Origin: Streptomyces sp. OR43
Lineage (GTDB): Bacteria > Actinomycetota > Actinomycetes > Streptomycetales > Streptomycetaceae
Direction of reading: 5' to 3'
Length of the DNA stretch: 35,650 bases
NCBI RefSeq assembly: GCF_008042275.1
Contig: NZ_RDBK01000043.1
Location: 3,980,030 to 4,015,679 of the forward strand
Positions within the stretch are counted from its first letter, which is position 1. Each line of letters opens with the position of its first letter. The notes beneath the pieces were generated by a model, which was given only the letters and a program-made list of their open reading frames with translations, did no database searches and was not told the DNA's origin. Both the position numbers and the translations under genes were made by a program. Below are positions 13,975 through 21,878 of the stretch, one piece after another.

Positions 13975-14985
13975 GTGTCACCCGCTCGCGATCCCAGCCG
14001 CGATCCCGGCCGCGATTTCGCCCGTGATCCCGTCCCTGATCCCGGCCGTTCGGCCGGGCCGCCGTCCCGCGCGCTCGCCACCGCGCTCGCGGCGGGAACC
14101 GTGCTGCTCGACGGCGGGCTCTCCAACCAGTTGGAGGCGCAGGGCTGCGATCTGACCGACGACCTCTGGTCGGCCCGGCTGCTCGTGGACGGACCGGGAC
14201 AGATCGAGGCCGCGCACATGGCGTATGTGCGGGCGGGTGCGCAGGTGCTCATCACGGCCGGCTATCAGGCGAGCTTCGAAGGGTTCCGGCAGCGCGGGAT
14301 CGAGCGGGCCGAGGCGACGGGGCTCTTCGCCCGCAGCGTGGAGCTGGCCCGCCGCGCGGCCGGGACGGTGGACCGGGACGTCTGGGTCGCGGCCTCGGTC
14401 GGCCCGTACGGGGCGGTGACGGCGGACGGGGCGGAGTACCGGGGCCGCTACGGGCTCACGGTCCGGGAACTGGAGCGCTTCCACCGCCCCCGGATCGAGG
14501 CACTGGCCGCCGCCGGCCCCGATGTGCTGGCGCTGGAGACGGTGCCGGACACGGACGAGGCGCAGGCGCTGCTGCGGGTGGCGGGGGAGTGCGGGCTGCC
14601 GGTCTGGCTCTCCTACACCGTGGCCGGTGACCGGACCAGGGCCGGGCAGCGGCTGGAGGAGGCGTTCGGTCTCGTCGCCGGGGAGGAGCAGGTGGTGGCG
14701 GCCGGGGTGAACTGCTGCGATCCGGCCGACGTGGAGGGGGCGGCCCGGGTGGCGGCGGAGGTGACCGGGAAGCCGGTCGTCGTCTATCCGAACAGTGGTG
14801 AACGCTGGGACGCGCAGGACAGGGCGTGGACCGGAGGCGCCACGTTCGACCCCGGACGGATCCGGGCCTGGCAGGACGCCGGTGCGCGGCTGGTCGGCGG
14901 CTGCTGCCGCGTCGGCCCTGCCACCATCGCGGAACTGGCCGCACTGCTCGGCGAAGGAGGGGCACCCGAGCCCGGGGAGAGCTGA
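13975..14985 (+). CDS. mmuM: Homocysteine S-methyltransferase
   Basis: Zinc-dependent methyltransferase that makes methionine from homocysteine with S-methylmethionine or S-adenosylmethionine as donor. The TIM barrel starts with TVLLDGGLSNQLEAQG (about residues 42-57). The zinc cysteines are visible as GVNCCDP and VGGCCRVGP near the end. The barrel also shows YQASFEGF, ASVGPYGAV and YPNSGERWD. The GTG start has AAGGAG 6 nt upstream. The first 28 residues are an extra low-complexity tail (RDPS, RDPG, RDFA, RDPV, PDPG) made by a 12-bp repeat, absent from the E. coli enzyme as I know it. Lying 43 nt before hen1, it could recycle the methyl-cycle product near a SAM-using enzyme (inference). Confidence 0.9.
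   Translation: MSPARDPSRDPGRDFARDPVPDPGRSAGPPSRALATALAAGTVLLDGGLSNQLEAQGCDLTDDLWSARLLVDGPGQIEAAHMAYVRAGAQVLITAGYQASFEGFRQRGIERAEATGLFARSVELARRAAGTVDRDVWVAASVGPYGAVTADGAEYRGRYGLTVRELERFHRPRIEALAAAGPDVLALETVPDTDEAQALLRVAGECGLPVWLSYTVAGDRTRAGQRLEEAFGLVAGEEQVVAAGVNCCDPADVEGAARVAAEVTGKPVVVYPNSGERWDAQDRAWTGGATFDPGRIRAWQDAGARLVGGCCRVGPATIAELAALLGEGGAPEPGES
13987..14046 (+). repeat. 12-bp in-frame tandem repeat at the 5' end of mmuM
   Basis: Five consecutive 12-bp units (13987, 13999, 14011, 14023 and 14035) are variants of CGCGATCCCGGC, each encoding Arg/Pro-Asp-Pro/Phe-x. Confidence 0.85.
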
Positions 14986-15028
14986 AAATGCCTGGTGAGG
15001 GCGAGTGAACCGGACCATACTCGGACGC

Positions 15029-16549
15029 GTGTTCCTGACGATCAGTACCACCGGCACCCCGGAGCGTCCCGCCACCGATCTCGGCTTCCTGCTGCACAAG
15101 CATCCCGAGAAGGCGCAGACGTTCTCCACCTCGCACGGCATCGCGCATGTCTTCTATCCCGAGGCATCCCCGGAGCAGTGCACAGCCGCTCTGCTGCTGG
15201 AGGTGGATCCGGTGGCGCTGGTGCGGCGGGGCAAGGGCAAGGGCCGCGGCGGCGCCCCCGACGCGGCGCTCGCGCAGTACGTCAACGACCGCCCCTACGC
15301 CGCGTCCTCGCTGCTTTCCGTCGCGATGAGCACCGTCTTCAAGTCCGCGCTGAGCGGCACCTGCAAGGCGATGCCCGAGCGGGCGGCGGAGCCGATGCCG
15401 TTGCGGATCGAGGTTCCCGCCCTGCCGGCCCGTGGTGGTGCCGAGCTGGTGCGGGCGCTCTTCGGTCCGCTCGGCTGGTCCCGCGTGGAGGCGGTGGCCG
15501 TGCCGTTGGACGAGCAGTTCCCCGAGTGGGGGGACTCGCGGTACGTACGGCTCGTGCTGGAGGGCGAGCTGAGGCTCGCGGACGCCCTGCGCCAGCTGTA
15601 CGTCCTGCTGCCGGTGCTCGACGACGCCAAGCACTACTGGGTGGCGCCGGACGAGGTGGACAAGCTGCTGCGGGCCGGCGAGGGCTGGCTGGCCGACCAC
15701 CCCGAGCAGAAGCTGATCACCAGCCGGTATCTGTCGCGGCGCTGGGGGCTGACCCGGCAGGCGATGCAGCGGCTGGAGCTGCTGCGGCTCGCCGAGTCCG
15801 ATGACCTCGAAGTCGAGAGCATCGACAACGCGGTCGACGAGACGGCCGACACGGAGGAGCGGCCGGTGCCGCTCGCCGAGCAGCGCAGGGCCGCGATCCT
15901 GGCCGCGCTGACCGCTGTGGGGGCGAGCCGCGTGCTCGACCTGGGCTGCGGCCAGGGCCAGTTGGTTCAGGCACTGCTGAAGGATGTGCGCTTTACCGAG
16001 ATCGTCGGCGTGGACGTCTCGATGCGTGCCCTGACGATCGCCTCGCGCCGGCTGAAGCTGGACCGGATGGGAGAGCGCCAGGCCGCCCGGGTGACGCTTC
16101 GGCAGGGCTCGCTCACGTACACGGACAAGCAGCTCAAGGGGTACGACGCGGCGGTGCTGAGTGAGGTCGTCGAGCACCTCGAGCTGCCGCGGCTGCCGGC
16201 CCTGGAGTACGCGGTGTTCGGCGTGGCCCGCCCCCGTACCGTGCTCGTGACCACGCCGAACGTCGAGTACAACGTCCGCTGGGAGTCCCTGCCTGCCGGA
16301 CACGTCCGGCACGGCGACCATCGCTTCGAGTGGACCAGGGCCGAATTCCGGGACTGGGCGGGCGAAGTGGCCCGCAGGCACGGGTACGGGGTGGAGTTCG
16401 TCCCCGTGGGCCCCGACGACCCCGAAGTGGGCCCGCCCACCCAGATGGCCGTGTTCACGATGACCGCGGCCGACACGACCGACCCGGCCGAACCGACCGC
16501 CACTACCGCCACGACCGACGCGACCGAGAAGGAGGCGAAAGCCGCATGA
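15029..16549 (+). CDS. hen1: 3'-terminal RNA ribose 2'-O-methyltransferase Hen1
   Basis: Bacterial Hen1 adds a 2'-O-methyl group to the 3' end at a broken RNA during Pnkp-dependent repair, so that the repaired tRNA resists a second ribotoxin cut. Residues 1 to about 240 are the bacterial N-terminal domain (MFLTISTTGTPERPATDLGF, LLHKHPEKAQTF). The methyltransferase domain follows: SAM motif VLDLGCGQGQLVQ (about 300), metal-site SEVVEHLELPRL (E-x-x-E-H), and HGDHRFEWTRAEF with its conserved histidines. GTG 15029 is preferred to the in-frame GTG at 15005 because the family begins there. A CATACT element ends 8 nt upstream, so a leaderless transcript is possible. The stop overlaps pnkp (ATGA). 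Length 506 residues. Confidence 0.95.
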   Translation: MFLTISTTGTPERPATDLGFLLHKHPEKAQTFSTSHGIAHVFYPEASPEQCTAALLLEVDPVALVRRGKGKGRGGAPDAALAQYVNDRPYAASSLLSVAMSTVFKSALSGTCKAMPERAAEPMPLRIEVPALPARGGAELVRALFGPLGWSRVEAVAVPLDEQFPEWGDSRYVRLVLEGELRLADALRQLYVLLPVLDDAKHYWVAPDEVDKLLRAGEGWLADHPEQKLITSRYLSRRWGLTRQAMQRLELLRLAESDDLEVESIDNAVDETADTEERPVPLAEQRRAAILAALTAVGASRVLDLGCGQGQLVQALLKDVRFTEIVGVDVSMRALTIASRRLKLDRMGERQAARVTLRQGSLTYTDKQLKGYDAAVLSEVVEHLELPRLPALEYAVFGVARPRTVLVTTPNVEYNVRWESLPAGHVRHGDHRFEWTRAEFRDWAGEVARRHGYGVEFVPVGPDDPEVGPPTQMAVFTMTAADTTDPAEPTATTATTDATEKEAKAA

Positions 16550-19221
16550 GTAACACCAGCCCCAGCGACCGCAGCAGCGACAGTACCCGCAGCAGCGACA
16601 GCACCCGCAGCAGCGACCGCGACCGCGCCGGGCGCGTCCTGCCGGTGACCGACCTCTCCCTCGTCGTCCTCATCGGGGCGAGCGGATCGGGCAAGTCCAC
16701 CTTCGCCCGCGGGCACTTCAAGCCGACGGAGATCATCTCCTCGGACTTCTGTCGTGGCCTCGTCGCCGATGACGAGAACGACCAGAGCGCCAGCCGGGAC
16801 GCCTTCGACGTCCTGCACTACATCGCGGGAAAGCGGCTGGCCGCCGGACGGCTGACCGTCGTCGACGCCACCAACGTCCAGTCGGAGAGCCGCCGTCAGC
16901 TGGTGCAGCTGGCCCGGGAACACGATGTGCTGCCGATCGCGATCGTCCTCGACCTGCCTGAAGAGGTCTGCCTCGCGCGCAACGCGGGCCGGCCCGACCG
17001 TGCCGACATGCCCCGCCACGTCGTCCAGCGCCACCGCCGGGAGCTGCGCCGTTCGCTGCGCGGTCTGGAGCGTGAGGGCTTCCGCAAGGTCCACATCCTG
17101 CGCACCGAGGAGGAGGCCGAGCACGCGGAAGTGGTTCTGGAGCGCCGCTACAACGACCTCCGCCACCTCACCGGCCCCTTCGACATCATCGGTGACATCC
17201 ACGGATGCAGCTCCGAACTGGAGACGCTGCTCGGCAAGCTCGGTTACGTGGACGGCACGCACCCCGAAGGGCGCACGGCGGTGTTCGTCGGCGACCTCGT
17301 CGACCGCGGACCCGACAGCCCCGGTGTGCTGCGCCGCGTCATGTCCATGGTCGCGGACGGCAACGCGCTCTGCGTTCCCGGCAACCACGAGAACAAGCTC
17401 GGCCGTTACCTCAAGGGCCGCAAGGTCCAGCAGACCCACGGACTCGCCGAGACCATCGAGCAGCTGGAGCGGGAGGATGCCACGGACCCGGAATTCCGGG
17501 GCCGGGTCAGGGAGTTCATCGACGGCCTGGTCAGCCACTACGTGCTGGACGACGGCAAGCTGGTCGTCTGCCACGCCGGCCTGCCCGAGAAGTACCACGG
17601 ACGCACCTCCGGGCGGGTCCGCTCGCACGCCCTCTACGGCGACACCACCGGCGAGACCGACGAGTTCGGCCTGCCGGTGCGCTACCCGTGGGCGGAGGAC
17701 TACCGGGGCCGGGCCACCGTGGTCTACGGCCACACGCCCGTGCCGACCACCTCCTGGATCAACAACACCATCTGCCTGGACACGGGCGCCGTGTTCGGCG
17801 GGAAGATGACCGCGCTGCGCTGGCCGGAGCGCGAGCTCGTCGACGTACCGGCCGAGCAGGTCTGGTACGAGCCGGTGAAGCCGCTCACCACGGAGGCGCC
17901 GGGCGGCAGGGAGGGACGGCCGCTGGACCTCGCCGATGTGCAGGGCCGCCGGATCGTGGAGACCCGCCACATGGGCCGGGTCGCCGTGCGCGAGGAGAAC
18001 GCGGCGGCGGCGCTGGAGGTCATGAGCCGGTTCGCCGTCGACCCCCGGCTGCTCGCCTACCTTCCGCCGACCATGGCACCGACCGCCACCTCGCAGCAGG
18101 AGGGCTATCTGGAGCACCCGGCCGAGGCCTTCGCGCAGTACCGGGCGGACGGTGTGGCCAAGGTCGTGTGCGAGGAGAAGCACATGGGCTCCCGGGCCGT
18201 GGCCCTGGTCTGCCGTGACGCGGCAGCGGCACGGGAGCGGTTCGGAACCGGCGCCTTCGGGACCGGCGGCCACGCAACCGGGGACTCCGCGACCGGCGAC
18301 CCCGGCAAGGGCGGCCCGACCGGCGCGCTGCACACCCGCACCGGACGGCCGTTCCTGGACGACCCCGCGCTCACCGAGGCCGTGCTGGACCGGCTGCGCC
18401 AGGCCGTCACCGCCGCCGGGCTGTGGGAGGAGTGGGACACCGACTGGGTGCTGCTCGACGCCGAGCTGATGCCCTGGTCCCTGAAGGCGTCCGGGCTGCT
18501 CCGCTCGCAGTACGCGGCGGTCGGCGCGGCGTCGGGCGCCGTCTTTCCCACGGCCACCGGGGCGCTCGCGGCGGCGGCGGCACGCGGTGTCGACGTCGGC
18601 GCGCTCGCGGAGCGGCAGCGGGGCCGGGCCGAGGACGCGGCCGCGTTCACCGAGGCCTACCGCCGCTACTGCTGGAGCACGGAAGGACTCGACGGCGTAC
18701 GGCTCGCGCCCTTCCAGGTCCTCGCCGTGCAGGGCCGCTCGCTCGCCTCCGTACCCCACGACGAGCAACTGGCCTGGCTGGACCGGCTGGTGGAGCACGA
18801 CCCCACCGGTCTTCTCCAGGTCACCCGACGGCTCGTCGTCGACACCGCCGACGAGGCCTCGGTCCGCTCGGGTGTCGACTGGTGGCTGGAGATGACCGGC
18901 CGCGGCGGCGAGGGCATGGTCGTCAAGCCGCTCGGCGCGCTCGTCAGGGACGGCAAGGACCGTCTCGTCCAGCCCGGCATCAAGGTGCGCGGCCGGGAGT
19001 ACCTGCGGATCATCTACGGCCCCGAGTACACCCGCCCGGAGAACCTGGACCGGCTGCGCGGCCGCTTCCTCGGTCACAAGCGGTCGCTCGCCCTGCGCGA
19101 GTACGCCCTGGGCCTGGAAGCCCTGGACCGGCTGGCCGAGGGGGAGCCGCTGTGGCGGGTCCACGAGGCGGTGTTCGCGGTCCTGGCGCTGGAGTCGGAG
19201 CCGGTGGACCCGCGGTTGTGA
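16546..19221 (+). CDS. pnkp: Polynucleotide kinase-phosphatase/RNA ligase Pnkp
   Basis: Three-module RNA end-healing and sealing enzyme, 891 residues, partner of Hen1. The kinase module has Walker A GASGSGKST (44-52) and DATNVQSESRR. The metallophosphatase module has GDIHGC (about 216), GDLVDRGP (about 248) and GNHE (about 279). The adenylyltransferase module has motif I EEKHMGSR with the nucleotidyl lysine at 545, WVLLDAELMPWS, and GGEGMVVKP (about 788). A Gly/Thr insert of 15-bp repeats follows motif I (567-591), and the Ser/Arg N-terminus is an 18-bp repeat; both are probably disordered. The protein needs Hen1 for ligation, and the ATGA overlap with hen1 agrees. A strong terminator follows the stop. 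Confidence 0.96.
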   Translation: MSNTSPSDRSSDSTRSSDSTRSSDRDRAGRVLPVTDLSLVVLIGASGSGKSTFARGHFKPTEIISSDFCRGLVADDENDQSASRDAFDVLHYIAGKRLAAGRLTVVDATNVQSESRRQLVQLAREHDVLPIAIVLDLPEEVCLARNAGRPDRADMPRHVVQRHRRELRRSLRGLEREGFRKVHILRTEEEAEHAEVVLERRYNDLRHLTGPFDIIGDIHGCSSELETLLGKLGYVDGTHPEGRTAVFVGDLVDRGPDSPGVLRRVMSMVADGNALCVPGNHENKLGRYLKGRKVQQTHGLAETIEQLEREDATDPEFRGRVREFIDGLVSHYVLDDGKLVVCHAGLPEKYHGRTSGRVRSHALYGDTTGETDEFGLPVRYPWAEDYRGRATVVYGHTPVPTTSWINNTICLDTGAVFGGKMTALRWPERELVDVPAEQVWYEPVKPLTTEAPGGREGRPLDLADVQGRRIVETRHMGRVAVREENAAAALEVMSRFAVDPRLLAYLPPTMAPTATSQQEGYLEHPAEAFAQYRADGVAKVVCEEKHMGSRAVALVCRDAAAARERFGTGAFGTGGHATGDSATGDPGKGGPTGALHTRTGRPFLDDPALTEAVLDRLRQAVTAAGLWEEWDTDWVLLDAELMPWSLKASGLLRSQYAAVGAASGAVFPTATGALAAAAARGVDVGALAERQRGRAEDAAAFTEAYRRYCWSTEGLDGVRLAPFQVLAVQGRSLASVPHDEQLAWLDRLVEHDPTGLLQVTRRLVVDTADEASVRSGVDWWLEMTGRGGEGMVVKPLGALVRDGKDRLVQPGIKVRGREYLRIIYGPEYTRPENLDRLRGRFLGHKRSLALREYALGLEALDRLAEGEPLWRVHEAVFAVLALESEPVDPRL
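16570..16623 (+). repeat. 18-bp in-frame tandem repeat at the Pnkp N-terminus
   Basis: Three units (16570-16587, 16588-16605, 16606-16623) of CGCAGCAGCGACAGYACC type, the last diverged, encode Arg-Ser-Ser-Asp-Ser-Thr blocks. Confidence 0.85.
18244..18318 (+). repeat. 15-bp in-frame imperfect repeat inside the Pnkp ligase module
   Basis: Five 15-bp units starting at 18244, 18259, 18274, 18289 and 18304 encode GTGAF, GTGGH, ATGDS, ATGDP and GKGGP. The block lies about 20 residues after the nucleotidyl lysine, where a surface loop is expected. Confidence 0.75.
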
Positions 19222-19226
19222 CGGGT

Positions 19227-19265
19227 GCCGCCGGGCCGGAACCGTTCGCGGTCCGGCCCGGCGGC
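19227..19265 (+). terminator. Intrinsic terminator after pnkp
   Basis: GCCGCCGGGCCGGA (19227-19240) pairs with TCCGGCCCGGCGGC (19252-19265), 14 of 14 bp, 5 nt after the stop codon. Confidence 0.8.
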
Positions 19266-19321
19266 AGAACCGGCTGGCGATTCGCCGGGTGAACGGTGTC
19301 CCGCGCGGTGAGGATGAGGGC

Positions 19322-20554
19322 ATGGGATTCCATGTCGACTCCGAGGCCGGGCGGCTGCGCCGCGTCATCCTGCACCGCCCCGATCTGGAACTGAAACGGC
19401 TCACGCCGGAGAACCGGGGCGCGCTGCTCTTCGACGACGTGCTCTGGGTGCGCCGGGCCCGCGAGGAGCACGACGGCTTCGCGGACGTACTGCGCGACCG
19501 CGGCGTGGAGGTGCATCTCTTCGGCGACCTGCTCCGTGAGTCGCTGGAGATCCCCGTGGCCCGGCGGCTCGTGCTGGACCGGGTCTTCGAGGAGAAGGAG
19601 TACGGACCGCTGGCCACCGAACACCTGAGGGCCGCCTTCGAGGAGCTGTCCACCGCCGACCTCTGCGAGGCACTGGTCGGCGGGATGACCAAACGGGAGT
19701 TCCTGGAGCGTTTCCGCGAGCCGACCTCCGTGCGTTTCCACGTCATGGACCTGGACGGCTTCCTGCTCGGCCCGCTGCCCAACCACCTCTTCACCCGGGA
19801 CACCTCGGCCTGGATCTACGACGGGGTCTCCATCAACGCCATGCGGTGGCCGGCCCGGCAGCGCGAGACCGTCCACTTCGAGGCGATCTACCGTCACCAC
19901 CCGCTCTTCACGGGTCCGGACGCCGGCGCCTTCCACCACTGGTCGGAAGGGCAGGACGACTACCCCTCCACCATCGAGGGCGGCGACGTCCTGGTCATCG
20001 GCCGGGGGGCCGTGCTCATCGGAATGAGCGAACGCACCACCCCGCAGGCCGTGGAGATGCTGGCCCGCGGCCTCTTCGACGCCGGATCCGCCCGGACGAT
20101 CGTGGCCCTCGACATGCCCAAGAGCCGGGCGTTCATGCACCTCGACACGGTGATGACGATGGTCGACGGGGACACCTTCACCAAGTACGCGGGTCTGGGC
20201 ATGCTCCGCTCGTACACCATCGAACCCGGGGACGGGCCGCGTGATCTCAAGGTCACCGACCATCCGCCCGAGCACATGCACCGCGCCATCGCCGAGGCGC
20301 TCGGCCTGGAGTCGATCCGGGTCCTGACCGCCACCCAGGACGTGCACGCGGCCGCGCGCGAGCAGTGGGACGACGGCTGCAACGTCCTGGCCGTCGAGCC
20401 GGGCGTCGTCGTCGCCTACGAGCGCAACGCCACCACCAACACCCATCTGCGCAAGGAAGGCATCGAAGTCATCGAGATCCGCGGCAGCGAACTCGGCAGA
20501 GGCCGTGGCGGCCCGCGCTGCATGAGCTGCCCGGTGGTCCGGGACCCGGTGTAG
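19322..20554 (+). CDS. arcA: Arginine deiminase
   Basis: Converts arginine to citrulline and ammonia, first step of the arginine deiminase pathway. The 410-residue protein has the guanidine-modifying-enzyme signatures in order: LRRVILHRPDLELKRLTPEN, LLFDDVLWV, NHLFTRDTSAWI, EGGD (about 218-221), MHLDTVMTMVD (catalytic His-x-Asp), and the C-terminal GGPRCMSCP with the nucleophile Cys400. The ATG start follows a GAGGATGAGGG purine tract. It is separated from pnkp by a terminator and from the carbamoyltransferase gene by 126 nt carrying a promoter-like region, so the three arginine genes may form two or three transcripts. No carbamate kinase gene is present in the window. Confidence 0.95.
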   Translation: MGFHVDSEAGRLRRVILHRPDLELKRLTPENRGALLFDDVLWVRRAREEHDGFADVLRDRGVEVHLFGDLLRESLEIPVARRLVLDRVFEEKEYGPLATEHLRAAFEELSTADLCEALVGGMTKREFLERFREPTSVRFHVMDLDGFLLGPLPNHLFTRDTSAWIYDGVSINAMRWPARQRETVHFEAIYRHHPLFTGPDAGAFHHWSEGQDDYPSTIEGGDVLVIGRGAVLIGMSERTTPQAVEMLARGLFDAGSARTIVALDMPKSRAFMHLDTVMTMVDGDTFTKYAGLGMLRSYTIEPGDGPRDLKVTDHPPEHMHRAIAEALGLESIRVLTATQDVHAAAREQWDDGCNVLAVEPGVVVAYERNATTNTHLRKEGIEVIEIRGSELGRGRGGPRCMSCPVVRDPV

Positions 20555-20604
20555 GCGCGGGGCGCGGAGCGGGCGGGCTAGCGGGGGAGAGGACGGGGGC
20601 TCTG

Positions 20605-20646
20605 TATAGCGATGCGTTGCATCGTATAGACTTCCAGAGTTACGGT
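20605..20646 (+). promoter_or_regulatory. Promoter with overlapping inverted repeat upstream of argF (ArgR candidate)
   Basis: TTGCAT (20617-20622) and TACGGT (20641-20646) are 18 nt apart. TATAGCGATGC (20605-20615) and GCATCGTATA (20619-20628) are inverted arms around GTT, with one bulged G, and cover the -35 box. TGCAT/ATGCA-type half-sites are what Streptomyces ARG boxes contain, so ArgR repression is plausible but unproven. Confidence 0.5.
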
Positions 20647-20680
20647 ATGCGCCCCTCCGTCCGACCCAGGAGCAGTCACC

Positions 20681-21685
20681 ATGGCCATAGACCTCGCAGG
20701 CCGCCACTTCCTCAAGGAGCTGGATTTCACGGCCGAGGAGTTCCGCGGCCTGATCGCCCTGGCCGCGGAGCTCAAGGCCGCGAAGAAGGCGGGGAACGAG
20801 GTCCAGCGGCTGCGCGGCAGGAACATCGCGCTGATCTTCGAGAAGACCTCGACCCGTACCCGCTGCGCGTTCGAGGTGGCCGCCGCCGACCAGGGTGCCT
20901 CCACCACCTACCTGGACCCCTCGGGCTCCCAGATGGGGCACAAGGAGTCCGTGAAGGACACCGCCCGGGTCCTCGGCCGGATGTTCGACGGGATCGAGTA
21001 CCGCGGCGACAGTCAGGAGGCCGTCGAGGAACTGGCGGCCCACGGCGGCGTGCCCGTCTTCAACGGGCTCACCGACGACTGGCACCCCACCCAGATGCTC
21101 GCCGACGTCCTCACGATGACCGAGCACAGCGAGAAGCCGCTGGAGCGGATCGCCTTCGCCTACCTCGGCGACGCCCGGTTCAACATGGGCAACTCCTACC
21201 TCGTCACCGGGGCCCTGCTGGGAATGGACGTCCGGATCGTCGCACCGAAGGCCTACTGGCCCGCCGACGCCGTCGTCGCGCGGGCCCGCGAGCTCGCGGC
21301 GGTGAGCGGGGCCACGGTCACGCTCACCGAGGACATCGCCGAGGGCGTGCTGGGCGCCGACTTCGTCGTCACCGACGTCTGGGTCTCGATGGGCGAGCCC
21401 AAGGAGGTCTGGGACGAGCGCATCGCCGCCCTCGCGCCGTACGCCGTCACCATGGACGTCCTGCGGGCCAGCGGGAACGACGGCGTGAAGTTCATGCACT
21501 GCCTCCCCGCCTACCACGACCTCGGCACCAAGGTGGGCCGGGAGATCCACGCCCGGCACGGCCTCACCGAGCTGGAGGTCAGTGACGAGGTCTTCGAGTC
21601 CGCGCACTCCGTCGTCTTCGACGAGGCGGAGAACCGGATGCACACGATCAAGGCCGTGCTGGTGGCGACGTTGGCCACGCGCTGA
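20681..21685 (+). CDS. argF: Ornithine carbamoyltransferase
   Basis: Catalyses the exchange between ornithine plus carbamoyl phosphate and citrulline. The 334-residue protein carries the carbamoyl-phosphate motif STRTRCAFE (about 56-64), HPTQMLADVLTM, the ornithine-loop region DVWVSMGE and the catalytic HCLPAYHD (about 272-279). The N-terminus MAIDLAGRHFLKELDFTAEE is typical of the ArgF/ArcB long form. The ATG has AGGAG 8 nt upstream. Position after arginine deiminase and before an amino-acid permease suggests the catabolic (ArcB) role, but Streptomyces often has a single enzyme of this type serving biosynthesis, so direction cannot be decided from sequence. Confidence 0.95.
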   Translation: MAIDLAGRHFLKELDFTAEEFRGLIALAAELKAAKKAGNEVQRLRGRNIALIFEKTSTRTRCAFEVAAADQGASTTYLDPSGSQMGHKESVKDTARVLGRMFDGIEYRGDSQEAVEELAAHGGVPVFNGLTDDWHPTQMLADVLTMTEHSEKPLERIAFAYLGDARFNMGNSYLVTGALLGMDVRIVAPKAYWPADAVVARARELAAVSGATVTLTEDIAEGVLGADFVVTDVWVSMGEPKEVWDERIAALAPYAVTMDVLRASGNDGVKFMHCLPAYHDLGTKVGREIHARHGLTELEVSDEVFESAHSVVFDEAENRMHTIKAVLVATLATR

Positions 21686-21708
21686 CACGGTCGTACCGCA
21701 TGACCATG

Positions 21709-21746
21709 CACCCAATTGGGTGAACATGCGTAGGGGTGCCTACTAT
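21709..21746 (+). promoter_or_regulatory. Palindrome and candidate promoter of the permease gene
   Basis: CACCCAATTGGGTG (21709-21722) is a perfect 14-bp palindrome. TTGGGT (21716-21721), inside its right arm, and TACTAT (21741-21746) are 19 nt apart, a usable if slightly long promoter spacing. The resulting RNA would start near 21753, just before the hairpin at 21759. Confidence 0.45.
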
Positions 21747-21758
21747 GGTCCCCGTTGG

Positions 21759-21792
21759 TGGGGTTCGAGCTCGCACGCTCGAACCCCATTTT
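21759..21792 (+). terminator. Hairpin with T-tract in the argF-permease gap (terminator or leader attenuator)
   Basis: TGGGGTTCGAGC (21759-21770) pairs perfectly with GCTCGAACCCCA (21777-21788) around a 6-nt loop, followed at once by TTTT. It is a classic Rho-independent terminator, rare in form for a high-GC genome. It lies 73 nt after argF but downstream of the candidate permease promoter, so it may end argF transcripts, attenuate the permease leader, or both. Confidence 0.75.
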
Positions 21793-21878
21793 CGTGTCCG
21801 GCGACCGGCCCCCACTGCCGGCGCCGCACTGTTCCCCCCACCTGTACGGCCTGTACCGCCAGAGATGAGACCACCGCC

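Noticed and set aside
15967..19803. Very long open frame on the minus strand opposite hen1, pnkp and arcA
   Set aside because: It is a shadow of genes with strong G/C third positions. The translation is low-complexity and Arg/Ser-rich, has no domain, and runs across three well-supported genes and a terminator.
19010..21727. Long minus-strand frame opposite arcA and argF
   Set aside because: It is antisense to two enzymes with complete active-site motifs. The composition is typical of a shadow frame.
21759..21788. GGTTCGAGCTC-like segment considered as a tRNA T-arm
   Set aside because: No cloverleaf can be built around it. It is a simple 12-bp hairpin followed by TTTT.
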